DNA of 9,654 bases, from NCBI GenBank assembly GCA_031256695.1, contig JAIRQB010000184.1, positions 1 to 9,654 of the forward strand. Direction: 5' to 3'. Each line of letters opens with the position of its first letter. Position 1 is the first letter of the stretch. Shown here in pieces: positions 1 through 6,344 of this stretch. The notes under the pieces were generated by a model. That model was not told where the DNA came from. It searched no databases and worked only from the letters and a program-made list of their open reading frames with translations. The position numbers and the translations under genes were made by a program. This DNA comes from Elusimicrobiota bacterium. GTDB taxonomy: Bacteria > Elusimicrobiota > Endomicrobiia > Endomicrobiales > Endomicrobiaceae.

Positions 1-290
1 AGAATGAACTTGCCGACATTTTCAGGTTGATTATAGGTTTGGCTACTGATAAAGAGGCTAGAAGCAGAGTTGTAGGATATGAAGCATTGGAGAATAGTAT
101 TGGAAAAACTTTGTCAGGCGGCGCTTGGTTACAATTATCTAAATCTCATTTAGATATTTTTTCAGTTGAAAAAAGCAAAGAAGGAGATGAAACTTATATC
201 TCGATAAAAGAAAGAAAAAACATAGATCCATTGTCAACAGATGAAATTTTGAGTCTTATTAAAAGAGCGCTTGAAAAATATATTAAATAA
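1..290 (+). CDS. 3' end of an unrecognised protein gene (5' truncated by window edge)
   Basis: The reading frame is open from the left edge (first whole codon at base 3) to a TAA at 288-290, so this is the last ~95 residues of a longer protein. A TTG at 27 could in principle start an 87-residue protein. I see no ribosome binding site there and the frame continues upstream, so truncation by the window edge is the simpler reading. The fragment is soluble and mixed in charge: an Ala/Arg-containing helical stretch (KEARSRVVGYEALENSIG), a Gly-rich turn (LSGGAWLQLSKSHL), a charged segment that looks like beta strand (DETYISIKER), and a C-terminal helix ending in lysines. I do not recognise a family or catalytic motif. 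A 127-base gap with no clear terminator separates it from the next gene. Confidence 0.6.
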   Translation, partial: NELADIFRLIIGLATDKEARSRVVGYEALENSIGKTLSGGAWLQLSKSHLDIFSVEKSKEGDETYISIKERKNIDPLSTDEILSLIKRALEKYIK

Positions 291-376
291 CAGACAAAAC
301 GCAAAATAGGCAGAGACTATTGCCATTCTCAAAATCCGGGATGAGTCAATTGCCCAATGAATAATGACTGCAAAAA

Positions 377-382
377 TATACT
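377..382 (+). promoter_or_regulatory. possible -10 box (TATACT) for the Sel1-repeat gene
   Basis: TATACT lies 35 bases upstream of the start at 418, in the 127-base gap after the preceding gene. It matches five of six positions of the sigma-70 -10 consensus. No good -35 sits at 16-18 bases; the nearest candidate, TTGCCC at 350-355, is 21 bases away. This is weak support only, and read-through from the upstream gene is equally possible. Confidence 0.25.
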
Positions 383-417
383 GAAAAAAACCATAAAACT
401 TTTGTAAGGAGATTAGA

Positions 418-1572
418 ATGTTGACTAACAATGTAAAAATGAAAGTGGGTTTGCTGTTTGCAGTTTTTCTTTGTTTTGTAACCATAGGTTGCGGCGTCAA
501 TATGACTAAATTAAAAACTCAAGCGGAGCAAGGAAATCCTGATGCACAATATAGATTGGGGTTGATATATTTAGATGGAAAATATGAGAATATTCAAAAA
601 ATAGATAAGAAATTTGCTACTAGTCTTCTTGTATATTATAGAGCAGATAGAAGTTTAAGAGACGAAAAAGCATATGAGTTGTTTTATCTATCGGCAGAAA
701 AAGGGGGCACTAAAGCTACAGAACAATTATTGGCGGGAGGAAATAATAATAATGGATATGCTAACTATTATCTTGGCGCTATGTATTACAATATGAAAGA
801 GTATGTAAAGGCATTAGAGCATTATAAAAAAGCATCGGGTTCTATCAGCACTTATAAAGATGCCGACGCCAAATATAAAATAGGGATGATATTTTACAAT
901 GGAGAGGGAATAGAGCAGGACCGTAAAATGGCGTTTGAATGGTTTCGGAAATCACATATGACTAACCATAGTGTAGAAGCAAGTTCAGGCGCCGTGAAGA
1001 GCAATCCTTCTTTGTCCATACTTTATAGAGCGGCGAATATGGAAGGAAATCCTGATGCTCAATATAATTTAGGTTTGTGCTATTTGGGAGACCATAATTA
1101 TGAAGGAGCATTTGAAGTCTTAAAAAAAGCATCAGTAAAAGGACATATTGAATCTCAATATGAATTAGGGATGCTATATCGTTCAGGTAAAGGCATTGAG
1201 AATAATTATGCCGAGGCGCAAAAATGGCTTAAAAAAGCGGCGGGGCAAGGAAATAAAGAAGCTCAAGAGGTATTGAATAGAGATAAAGAAGAAGAAAATG
1301 CGAGAGCAGAACTGCGCGCCTCAGGACTTATATATTTTAAGCAACAATTAGAACTTGCGAGACGAGGTTATCCTGATGCTCAAATGTATGTAGGTATGAC
1401 ATATTATTCAGGCAAAATACCCGCATCATATGGTCCTTTTGGAGGCTATGTGGACATAATGAAACCAAATAAAGCCGAGGGCTTGAGATGGTTGCGCCTT
1501 GCCGCCAGTGCAGGACAACAAAATGCGATAAATTGGCTGTATTTAATTAACTCTGGGAAGTCTCCATTTTGA
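418..1572 (+). CDS. Sel1-repeat (SLR/TPR-like) protein, probable lipoprotein
   Basis: A 384-residue protein. AAGGAG (406-411) is six bases before the ATG at 418, supporting this start over the internal Met8. The N-terminus has a short positive segment, a hydrophobic core (about residues 9-23) and Cys25 in VTIGCG. This resembles a lipoprotein signal, although Thr at -3 departs from the usual Leu/Val/Ile, so lipidation is likely but not certain. The rest carries Sel1-like helical repeats, seen by the recurring signature G-x-P/K-x-A-Q-Y-x-L-G-x-x-Y: about 37-56, 150-180, 207-239, 243-286 and 317-371 (the last with an insert, SGKIPASYGPFGGYVD). A less regular section lies at 57-150. Sel1 repeats form superhelical scaffolds for protein-protein contacts and are common in secreted or envelope proteins; the partner here is unknown. 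It appears monocistronic, with a terminator just downstream. Confidence 0.85.
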   Translation: MLTNNVKMKVGLLFAVFLCFVTIGCGVNMTKLKTQAEQGNPDAQYRLGLIYLDGKYENIQKIDKKFATSLLVYYRADRSLRDEKAYELFYLSAEKGGTKATEQLLAGGNNNNGYANYYLGAMYYNMKEYVKALEHYKKASGSISTYKDADAKYKIGMIFYNGEGIEQDRKMAFEWFRKSHMTNHSVEASSGAVKSNPSLSILYRAANMEGNPDAQYNLGLCYLGDHNYEGAFEVLKKASVKGHIESQYELGMLYRSGKGIENNYAEAQKWLKKAAGQGNKEAQEVLNRDKEEENARAELRASGLIYFKQQLELARRGYPDAQMYVGMTYYSGKIPASYGPFGGYVDIMKPNKAEGLRWLRLAASAGQQNAINWLYLINSGKSPF

Positions 1573-1620
1573 TTGTTTGTTGACAAGTTAAATTCGCAAA
1601 ACAAGCATCAAACAAATACA

Positions 1621-1659
1621 AAAGCGGTTCTTGGAAACTTGTCAAGAATCGCTTTTTTT
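1621..1659 (+). terminator. rho-independent terminator after the Sel1-repeat gene
   Basis: A 13-bp stem (AAAGCGGTTCTTG 1621-1633 with CAAGAATCGCTTT 1643-1655, one G-U wobble) encloses a 9-base loop. Seven Ts (1653-1659) follow, overlapping the base of the stem. It lies 48 bases after the Sel1 stop codon. A second inverted repeat (1580-1589 with 1636-1645) shares bases with the loop and 3' arm, so an alternative fold exists. Confidence 0.85.
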
Positions 1660-1720
1660 ATGCCGCTTCATTTATTTCTTGCCAAAAAGTCCAAATGTTT
1701 AAGAGATAGCGCGCTGTCTG

Positions 1721-1748
1721 CCGACAAAACTCCATTTTATTGTATAAT
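1721..1748 (+). promoter_or_regulatory. sigma-70-like promoter candidate in the gap before the symporter
   Basis: CCGACA (1721-1726) and a perfect TATAAT (1743-1748) are separated by 16 bases, predicting a start near 1755. The next credible gene on this strand is the symporter at 2175, which would give a leader of about 420 bases. The near-palindrome GATAGCGCGCTGTC (1705-1718) abuts the -35 on its upstream side and could be a regulator site. The -35 matches four of six consensus positions. Confidence 0.45.
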
Positions 1749-1991
1749 CCCCGCTCAATTGGAATAAAGAATAGTCATTAAAACAAACAATTAACCAACA
1801 AGGAAAATATTAGAAAGCGAATGAAAACAATTGCGAGCAAAAATCAAATTTTGAACTTTAATGAAATCTTTGCAAATAACTCTTTGTTTTTTGCTTTTTT
1901 ATATTTTTCCGCAACGATACGCTCAAATCTTAAAGTTATTTTCCTGCCTTTAGTAAATCTAATCCTTGGACTTTCCATCCTAGCCTGTTAT

Positions 1992-2034
1992 GCCTGTTTT
2001 ACATCTATTGTTGCCGGCTAAATGTAAAACAGGC
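1992..2034 (+). repeat. perfect 13-bp inverted repeat (hairpin) without a T tract
   Basis: GCCTGTTTTACAT (1992-2004) is exactly complementary to ATGTAAAACAGGC (2022-2034) across a 17-base loop. No T run follows on either strand, so it is not an intrinsic terminator. The 3' arm can instead pair with an upstream copy: TCCTA-GCCTGTT (1978-1989) with AACAGGC-TGA-TAGGA (2028-2042), 12 bp with a 3-base bulge. The two folds exclude each other. Confidence 0.7.
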
Positions 2035-2081
2035 TGATAGGAGTAAAACAATCCGCAACAAATACAATTTAGACATTTCTT

Positions 2082-2105
2082 AAGCGCAATAAAAACGGCG
2101 CTTTT
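2082..2105 (+). terminator. weak terminator-like hairpin upstream of the symporter
   Basis: AAGCGC (2082-2087) pairs with GCGCTT (2098-2103) across a 10-base A-rich loop and is followed by only four Ts (2102-2105, partly within the stem). At six base pairs it is marginal as a terminator. Its position, between the alternative hairpins and the symporter ribosome binding site, would suit an attenuator. Confidence 0.3.
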
Positions 2106-2174
2106 ACAAATGAAAACAACATTGCCAAATTAAAAACTTAAATAGAAAAAAGATGGAATTAAAAAGGAGAATTT

Positions 2175-3602
2175 ATGAGCGTTCAGATAGTCATTCTTGC
2201 CGTATATGCAGCCGTCTTATTAGTTATAGCCTGGTATTCAACTAAAATACAAAAAAGCGCCAAGGGCGGGAGGGTTTTAAATTATCTAATTGCAGGCAGA
2301 AATATGCCCGTAATACTGGTGGCGTCTATGCTTACAGGTCTTGCAATAGGCGGCGCTTCAACTGTGGGCGTAGCGCAAGTCGCTTATACAAAAGGTTTTT
2401 CTGCCGGTTGGTATAATGCGGCTTGGTGTATCGGCGGAATAATTGCAGGCATTCTCGTAATAGGGCATTTTCGCAAAGCAAGAGTAAAAACAGTGCCTGA
2501 GATGATGCTGATTATGTTTGATTCTAAAACCCGCACTGCCGCAGTAATTAGTCAACTTATAGTGATGATAAGCGCAACCGCTATGCAATATGTAGCCGGG
2601 GGCGCTATTCTTGCCGCTCTTTTGCCCGATGTTTTTACATTTAGGGGCGGTATGATGGCTTCAGCGGCTATTTTTATCTTTATCACTGTTGTAGGCGGTT
2701 ATTGGGCGAGCGGTTTAACTAATGTTATAAATGTGATTGTTATCTATATAGGCATAATCGTAGCCTTGATAAAGACTCTTTCTATGTTTGGCGGTCTTTC
2801 TGCTATACAGCAATCCTTTGAGCCTACTCAGACTTTTTGGCTGGATCCAATATCAGGTTTAGGCATTGCAGGCGTAAGCGCATATGTGATGGTGATGGCT
2901 ACTATGGTTATAAGTTTTCAAGCATCCGCTCAAATAGGCTTTGCCGCAAAAGATGAACAGACTGCTAAAAAAGGCTTTTTGCTCGGCGGCATTTTGATAT
3001 TTCCCGCGGGCTTTTTATGCGCTATTTTCGGCATAGCGGCTGCCGCAAAATTTCCTAATTTGCAAAATGCCGCTATGGCTTTGCCGCAAATTGTCACACA
3101 ACTCCCCGCTGCAATAGGCGGAATTTTTTTAGCGGCTCTTTGGGCTGCCGATATTTCTACCGCTGTAGGTCTTTTGATGGGCTGCTCTACTATTGCTACA
3201 GAGGATATAGTAAAGAAAATATATACGAAACCGCTGACGCAATCCGGCGAGATGATTGTCTCACGCATAGTAGTTTTATTTATCAGTTTGCTTTCCTTCG
3301 GGCTTGCTTTAACTGCGACAGGCATTTTAAATGTTATAACAACAGCCCTTTCCATTTTAACGGCGCAAACTATACTTATACTTTCCAATATTTATTTTCC
3401 TAAACTGTGTAAAAAAGCGGCTGGTTTTTGGATGATAATAGCCTCTGTAATAATGTGGGCTATATGGACTTACTTGCCTCAACTGAGAGTGGGACCTCAT
3501 TTAATATATTCTCAATGGGCTGTCTGTTTGGTTATTTTTATCATTACGGCTATTTTTGCAAAAGAAAAAGCAGGTTCTTTAATTGCCGATAAGCCCGCTT
3601 AA
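2175..3602 (+). CDS. sodium:solute symporter (SSS family) inner-membrane transporter
   Basis: A 475-residue polytopic membrane protein, normal length for the SSS family (SLC5-like, LeuT fold), with about 13 hydrophobic spans. Family features visible: NYLIAGRNMP at 36-45, followed by the glycine-rich first core helix (ASMLTGLAIGGASTVG, 50-65); the loop FAAKDEQTAKKG (256-267), which resembles the family's R/x-x-A-A-K-D motif; and ALWAADISTAVGLLMGCSTIATEDIVKKIY (321-350). Ser328-Thr329 in that last segment fall where SSS proteins carry the Na2 sodium-site hydroxyls. It probably imports a small organic solute with Na+; substrate (sugar, acid, amino acid, vitamin) cannot be told from sequence. AAGGAG at 2164-2169 supports the ATG at 2175. 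A hairpin terminator overlaps its stop codon, so the dehydrogenase 39 bases downstream is probably only partly co-transcribed. Confidence 0.88.
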   Translation: MSVQIVILAVYAAVLLVIAWYSTKIQKSAKGGRVLNYLIAGRNMPVILVASMLTGLAIGGASTVGVAQVAYTKGFSAGWYNAAWCIGGIIAGILVIGHFRKARVKTVPEMMLIMFDSKTRTAAVISQLIVMISATAMQYVAGGAILAALLPDVFTFRGGMMASAAIFIFITVVGGYWASGLTNVINVIVIYIGIIVALIKTLSMFGGLSAIQQSFEPTQTFWLDPISGLGIAGVSAYVMVMATMVISFQASAQIGFAAKDEQTAKKGFLLGGILIFPAGFLCAIFGIAAAAKFPNLQNAAMALPQIVTQLPAAIGGIFLAALWAADISTAVGLLMGCSTIATEDIVKKIYTKPLTQSGEMIVSRIVVLFISLLSFGLALTATGILNVITTALSILTAQTILILSNIYFPKLCKKAAGFWMIIASVIMWAIWTYLPQLRVGPHLIYSQWAVCLVIFIITAIFAKEKAGSLIADKPA

Positions 3603-3614
3603 TTGCGGGCTTTT
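3591..3614 (+). terminator. terminator hairpin overlapping the symporter stop codon
   Basis: AAGCCCGC (3591-3598) and GCGGGCTT (3605-3612) form a perfect, GC-rich 8-bp stem with loop TTAATT. The U tract is a short TTTT (3611-3614). The TAA stop (3600-3602) is in the loop, so a terminating ribosome would cover the stem. Termination may thus be partial, with read-through into the ldh2-aroB-aroQ cluster. Confidence 0.65.
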
Positions 3615-3641
3615 GACATATTTATTTATAAGGAAAAGAAA

Positions 3642-4718
3642 ATGAAAAGAATTCAATATGACGCTTTAAAAAAACTCGTTTTTGATATTTTAAAGAAAGG
3701 TTTCGGTTATTCAGATAAAGAGGCTGACTTTACTTCTCTGCTTTTAGTTGAGGCTGATATAAGGAATATTCCCTCTCACGGCGTCTCGCGTTTAGATTTT
3801 TACAGAAAGAATTTAGAGCAAGGCTTTGCCAAACCTAAAACAGAGCCTGAGATTGTCTATGAAACCCCTTCTTCTCTTGTTGTAGACGGACGTGACGGGA
3901 TAGGTCCTTATATTTCTTTTTTCAGCATAGAAAGATTGATTGAGAAAGCGAAAAAGACTTGTTGCGCTTTTTGTTCCGTTAGGAATTCAAATCATTACGG
4001 CATAGCGGGTTACTGGGCTGAAATGATTTCAAAAGAGAATATGATAGGAATGTCTTTTACAAATACTCGCGCTTGCGGCATAGCGGTCAATGGAAAAAGA
4101 CGCGTTTTGGGGACAAATCCCATAGCGGTTGCAATACCAGAGGGAGCGGGCAAAACATTTTTGCTGGATATGGCTACAACTACAGTGGCGCACGGCAAGG
4201 TTGAAGTCTATGACAGGCGTAAAAAACCGATGCCTTTGGGCTGGGCTGTAGATGAAAACGGAATAGGCACGACAGACGCTACAGCGTTTGAAAAACTTTT
4301 TTACGGCAATCCAAATTACGGCGGACATTTATTTTTAGGCGGGGAAGGCGAAGAAAACGGCGGGCATAAAGGCTATGGATTAGGGCTTCTCATTGAACTT
4401 TTATGCGCGGGATTGTCTTTGGGGGCGGCAAGTTATAAGACTTTTCAAAAAGGGCAAGGCTCAGGCATCGCTCATTTTTTTGCGGCTTTCAGTTTATCTC
4501 TCTTTGGGAAACCAGAAGAGATTAAAGAGCATATCGGCGCAATTTTAAAAGATATTAGAGAAGGGGAAAAAGCGCAGGGACAAGAGCGCATTTATACTCA
4601 CGGCGAAAAAGAAGCCGAAGCGCGTCAAAAGAATTTATCTGAAGGCATTCCAATAGACGAGCCGACTTGGGATTTACTCAAATCTCTATCTTTTGAATTC
4701 GGCATAAAAATACAATGA
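3642..4718 (+). CDS. Ldh2-family NAD(P)-dependent malate/lactate/2-hydroxyacid dehydrogenase
   Basis: A 358-residue cytosolic oxidoreductase of the Ldh_2 family (archaeal-type malate, sulfolactate, ureidoglycolate and hydroxyphenylpyruvate reductases), unrelated to classical Rossmann LDH/MDH. I start it at the ATG at 3642, behind AAGGA (3630-3634). A TTG at 3603 would add 13 residues but lies in the upstream terminator. Family motifs in order: SHGVSR (45-50), NSNHYG (115-120, with His118 in the position of the family's catalytic acid/base), GTNP (158-161), DMATTTVAHGK (176-186) and GGHKGYGLGLLIELLCAGLSLG (240-261). These support binding of a nicotinamide cofactor and a 2-oxoacid/2-hydroxyacid. 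The substrate within this promiscuous family cannot be assigned. The stop overlaps the aroB start (ATGA), implying translational coupling and suggesting, by inference, a role tied to aromatic or central carboxylic-acid metabolism. Confidence 0.87.
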   Translation: MKRIQYDALKKLVFDILKKGFGYSDKEADFTSLLLVEADIRNIPSHGVSRLDFYRKNLEQGFAKPKTEPEIVYETPSSLVVDGRDGIGPYISFFSIERLIEKAKKTCCAFCSVRNSNHYGIAGYWAEMISKENMIGMSFTNTRACGIAVNGKRRVLGTNPIAVAIPEGAGKTFLLDMATTTVAHGKVEVYDRRKKPMPLGWAVDENGIGTTDATAFEKLFYGNPNYGGHLFLGGEGEENGGHKGYGLGLLIELLCAGLSLGAASYKTFQKGQGSGIAHFFAAFSLSLFGKPEEIKEHIGAILKDIREGEKAQGQERIYTHGEKEAEARQKNLSEGIPIDEPTWDLLKSLSFEFGIKIQ

Positions 4719-5842
4719 AACAAATAACAGTAGCCTTAAAAGACCATCCTTATAAAATCATATTTTCCAAAAATCCGCAGGATTTCATTTCTTCATTAAA
4801 AAAAATCAAAGGCATAATGTCTCTTTTTATTGTATGCGATAAAAACACTGCGGCTATTTATCTTAAAGATTTAGAAGCGGCTCTCATTGGCGCAGGTTTT
4901 AAAGTAAAGAGCGCCGTCATTGCCGCGGGGGAAAGCGCTAAATGTTTAAAAACTCTGTCTTTTTTATATGAGAGAGGACTTTCTGAAAATTTAGATAGAA
5001 AATCTTGCGTAATAGCATTGGGCGGCGGAGTAACGGGCGATTTAGCGGGTTTTTTTGCCTCCACTTATATGCGGGGGATAAAATTAGTTCAAATTCCAAC
5101 TACTTTGCTTGCTATGTGCGATTCTTCTGTAGGCGGGAAAACTGCCGTCAATTTAAAAGGCGGCAAAAATACGGCGGGGACTTTCTATCAGCCTTCTCTT
5201 GTTTGGGTAAATATTGATTTCTTAAAAACATTGCCGATAAGACATATAAAAAACGCTTTTGCTGAAATTATCAAATACGCCCTCGCTTTTGACAAAGATT
5301 TTTTTGCCTTTTTGTCTTCGGCATTTTTTGCGAAAAGCAAATTGTCTGAAACAGAACTTTATAAAGGCTTTATTTCACAGCGCAATTTTATAGAGAAAAT
5401 CATTTATAAATCGCTATTGTATAAAGCCTCTGTCATAGAAAAAGATGAAAAAGAGACTAAAAAATTAAGGGAAATTTTAAATTTAGGGCATACTCTTGCG
5501 CACGGCATAGAAACTTATACGCAATATAAAAAATATCTGCACGGCGAGGCTGTAGCGCTCGGATTATTATTTGCCGCTCAGTTGTCAGCAATGCAAAAGC
5601 GCGGCGCAAATGCCGTTTATTCTCAAACGAAAAGCATTTTATCTGCCGCAAAACTTTTGCCTAAAAAAATGCCCTCTTTTGAACTTAAAAAACTTCTATC
5701 AATAATGAAAAAAGATAAAAAAAACGCGGGCGAAAGCATATATTTTGTTTTGCTTAAAAGTTTAGGAAAGGCAGAGGCGGGGCATTTTATATGCGATGAC
5801 ATTGTTTTAAAAGAAATGGAAAAGTTTTTTAGAAGTTTTTAG
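4715..5842 (+). CDS. aroB: 3-dehydroquinate synthase
   Basis: A 375-residue enzyme of the shikimate pathway that converts DAHP to 3-dehydroquinate, using NAD+ and a divalent metal (Zn or Co), in the cytosol. Hallmarks: GGGVTGDLAGFFASTYMRG (103-121, nucleotide binding), QIPTTLLAMCDSSVGGKTAVN (126-146), AEIIKYA (183-189), DEKE (244-247), LNLGHTLAHGIE (255-266) and HGEAVALGL (276-284). Predicted metal ligands Glu184, His259 and His276 are all present. LAHGIE differs slightly from the more common xGHAIE but keeps the histidine (His263). Length is typical. The ATG shares four bases with the preceding stop and has no strong ribosome binding site of its own, which fits coupled translation. aroQ, the next pathway step, follows after 35 bases. 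Confidence 0.96.
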   Translation: MKQITVALKDHPYKIIFSKNPQDFISSLKKIKGIMSLFIVCDKNTAAIYLKDLEAALIGAGFKVKSAVIAAGESAKCLKTLSFLYERGLSENLDRKSCVIALGGGVTGDLAGFFASTYMRGIKLVQIPTTLLAMCDSSVGGKTAVNLKGGKNTAGTFYQPSLVWVNIDFLKTLPIRHIKNAFAEIIKYALAFDKDFFAFLSSAFFAKSKLSETELYKGFISQRNFIEKIIYKSLLYKASVIEKDEKETKKLREILNLGHTLAHGIETYTQYKKYLHGEAVALGLLFAAQLSAMQKRGANAVYSQTKSILSAAKLLPKKMPSFELKKLLSIMKKDKKNAGESIYFVLLKSLGKAEAGHFICDDIVLKEMEKFFRSF

Positions 5843-5852
5843 TTTTTAGAAG
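5826..5852 (+). repeat. short tandem repeat of TTTTTAGAAG at the aroB stop
   Basis: TTTTTAGAAG (5826-5835), TTTTTAG (5836-5842) and TTTTTAGAAG (5843-5852) follow one another, the middle copy ending in the aroB stop. It looks like a replication-slippage duplication. Its only likely effect is to set the exact C-terminus of AroB (FFRSF) and the spacing to aroQ. Confidence 0.6.
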
Positions 5853-5877
5853 TCATTTTTTTAACGGAGGCGGCAAG

Positions 5878-6315
5878 ATGAGCATAAAAAAAGTTTTGGT
5901 AATAAATGGACCTAATATCAATTTGCTTGGGCATAGAGAGCCGCAAATTTACGGCTCTCTTTCATTGTCAGAAATTGAAAAAGCATTAAGGCAAGAGGCG
6001 GAAAAATTAAAAATTGAAATTGAGTTTTTTCAATCAAATAGCGAAGGAGATATTGTGAGTAAAATTCAGTCTCTTTTCGGCGCTGAAAATACAGGGCTTA
6101 TTATAAATCCAGCCGCTTATACTCACACTTCTGCAGCAATTAGAGACGCTATAGCGGCTGTCGGCGTTAAAACTATTGAAGTGCATATATCAAATATCTA
6201 TGCGAGGGAAGAATTTCGCCATAAATCTTTTATTGCGCCACTTTGTATCGGGCAAATATCGGGTTTAGGCGCAGACGGATATATTTTTGCTTTAAAAAAA
6301 CTTGCCGTTTTATAG
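5878..6315 (+). CDS. aroQ: 3-dehydroquinate dehydratase, type II
   Basis: A 145-residue small cytosolic enzyme that dehydrates 3-dehydroquinate to 3-dehydroshikimate by the anti-elimination (type II) route, normally as a dodecamer. The start is fixed by GGAGG (5866-5870) seven bases before the ATG. Motifs: INGPNINLLGHREPQIYG (9-26) with Arg20 and catalytic Tyr25 in the flexible lid; QSNSEGDIV (52-60); NPAAYTHTS (77-85) with Asn77; EVHISNIYAREEFRHKS (101-117) with catalytic His103 and Arg114. The C-terminus carries the usual GLGADGYIFAL. Ser55 replaces the commoner His, a variation known in the family. It acts directly after AroB, and the two genes lie head to tail in the same transcription unit. 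Confidence 0.96.
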   Translation: MSIKKVLVINGPNINLLGHREPQIYGSLSLSEIEKALRQEAEKLKIEIEFFQSNSEGDIVSKIQSLFGAENTGLIINPAAYTHTSAAIRDAIAAVGVKTIEVHISNIYAREEFRHKSFIAPLCIGQISGLGADGYIFALKKLAVL

Positions 6316-6344
6316 AAAAATTAAAAATACAAAAGGAGAAAACG

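Larger units (their letters stand above)
1660..2174. other. 515-base intergenic region with no convincing gene
   Basis: Between the Sel1 terminator and the symporter start there is no convincing gene. An open frame at 1821-2021 (66 codons, hydrophobic C-terminal half) has an ATG but no Shine-Dalgarno at proper spacing, and its end lies inside a perfect inverted repeat, so I do not call it; a small membrane peptide cannot be excluded. Other contents are a near-palindrome (1705-1718), a promoter-like pair (1721-1748), a 13-bp hairpin (1992-2034) and a weak terminator-like hairpin (2082-2105). Together they could make a ~420-base structured leader for the symporter. I do not recognise any known riboswitch class here. 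Confidence 0.5.

Noticed and set aside
1573..1767. Open frame of 64 codons directly after the Sel1 gene
   Set aside because: It starts at a TTG immediately after the stop codon with no ribosome binding site and runs through the terminator hairpin.
1755..1800. A tRNA-like D-arm (GCTCAATTGGAATAAAGA) just after the TATAAT box at 1743
   Set aside because: No matching acceptor stem, anticodon stem or T-arm can be found around it; the resemblance is limited to one short stretch.
2930..3388. 152-codon minus-strand open frame
   Set aside because: It is the antisense shadow of the symporter's alanine/glycine-rich membrane helices and has no ribosome binding site.
3613..3632. TTGACA followed by TATAAG before the Ldh2-type gene, considered as a promoter
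   Set aside because: The boxes are only eight bases apart, and the second one overlaps the ribosome binding site.
6031..6057. Ser instead of His in the AroQ motif QSNxEG (Ser55)
   Set aside because: Type II dehydroquinases vary at this position, and all catalytic residues (Tyr25, Arg20, Asn77, His103, Arg114) are present.
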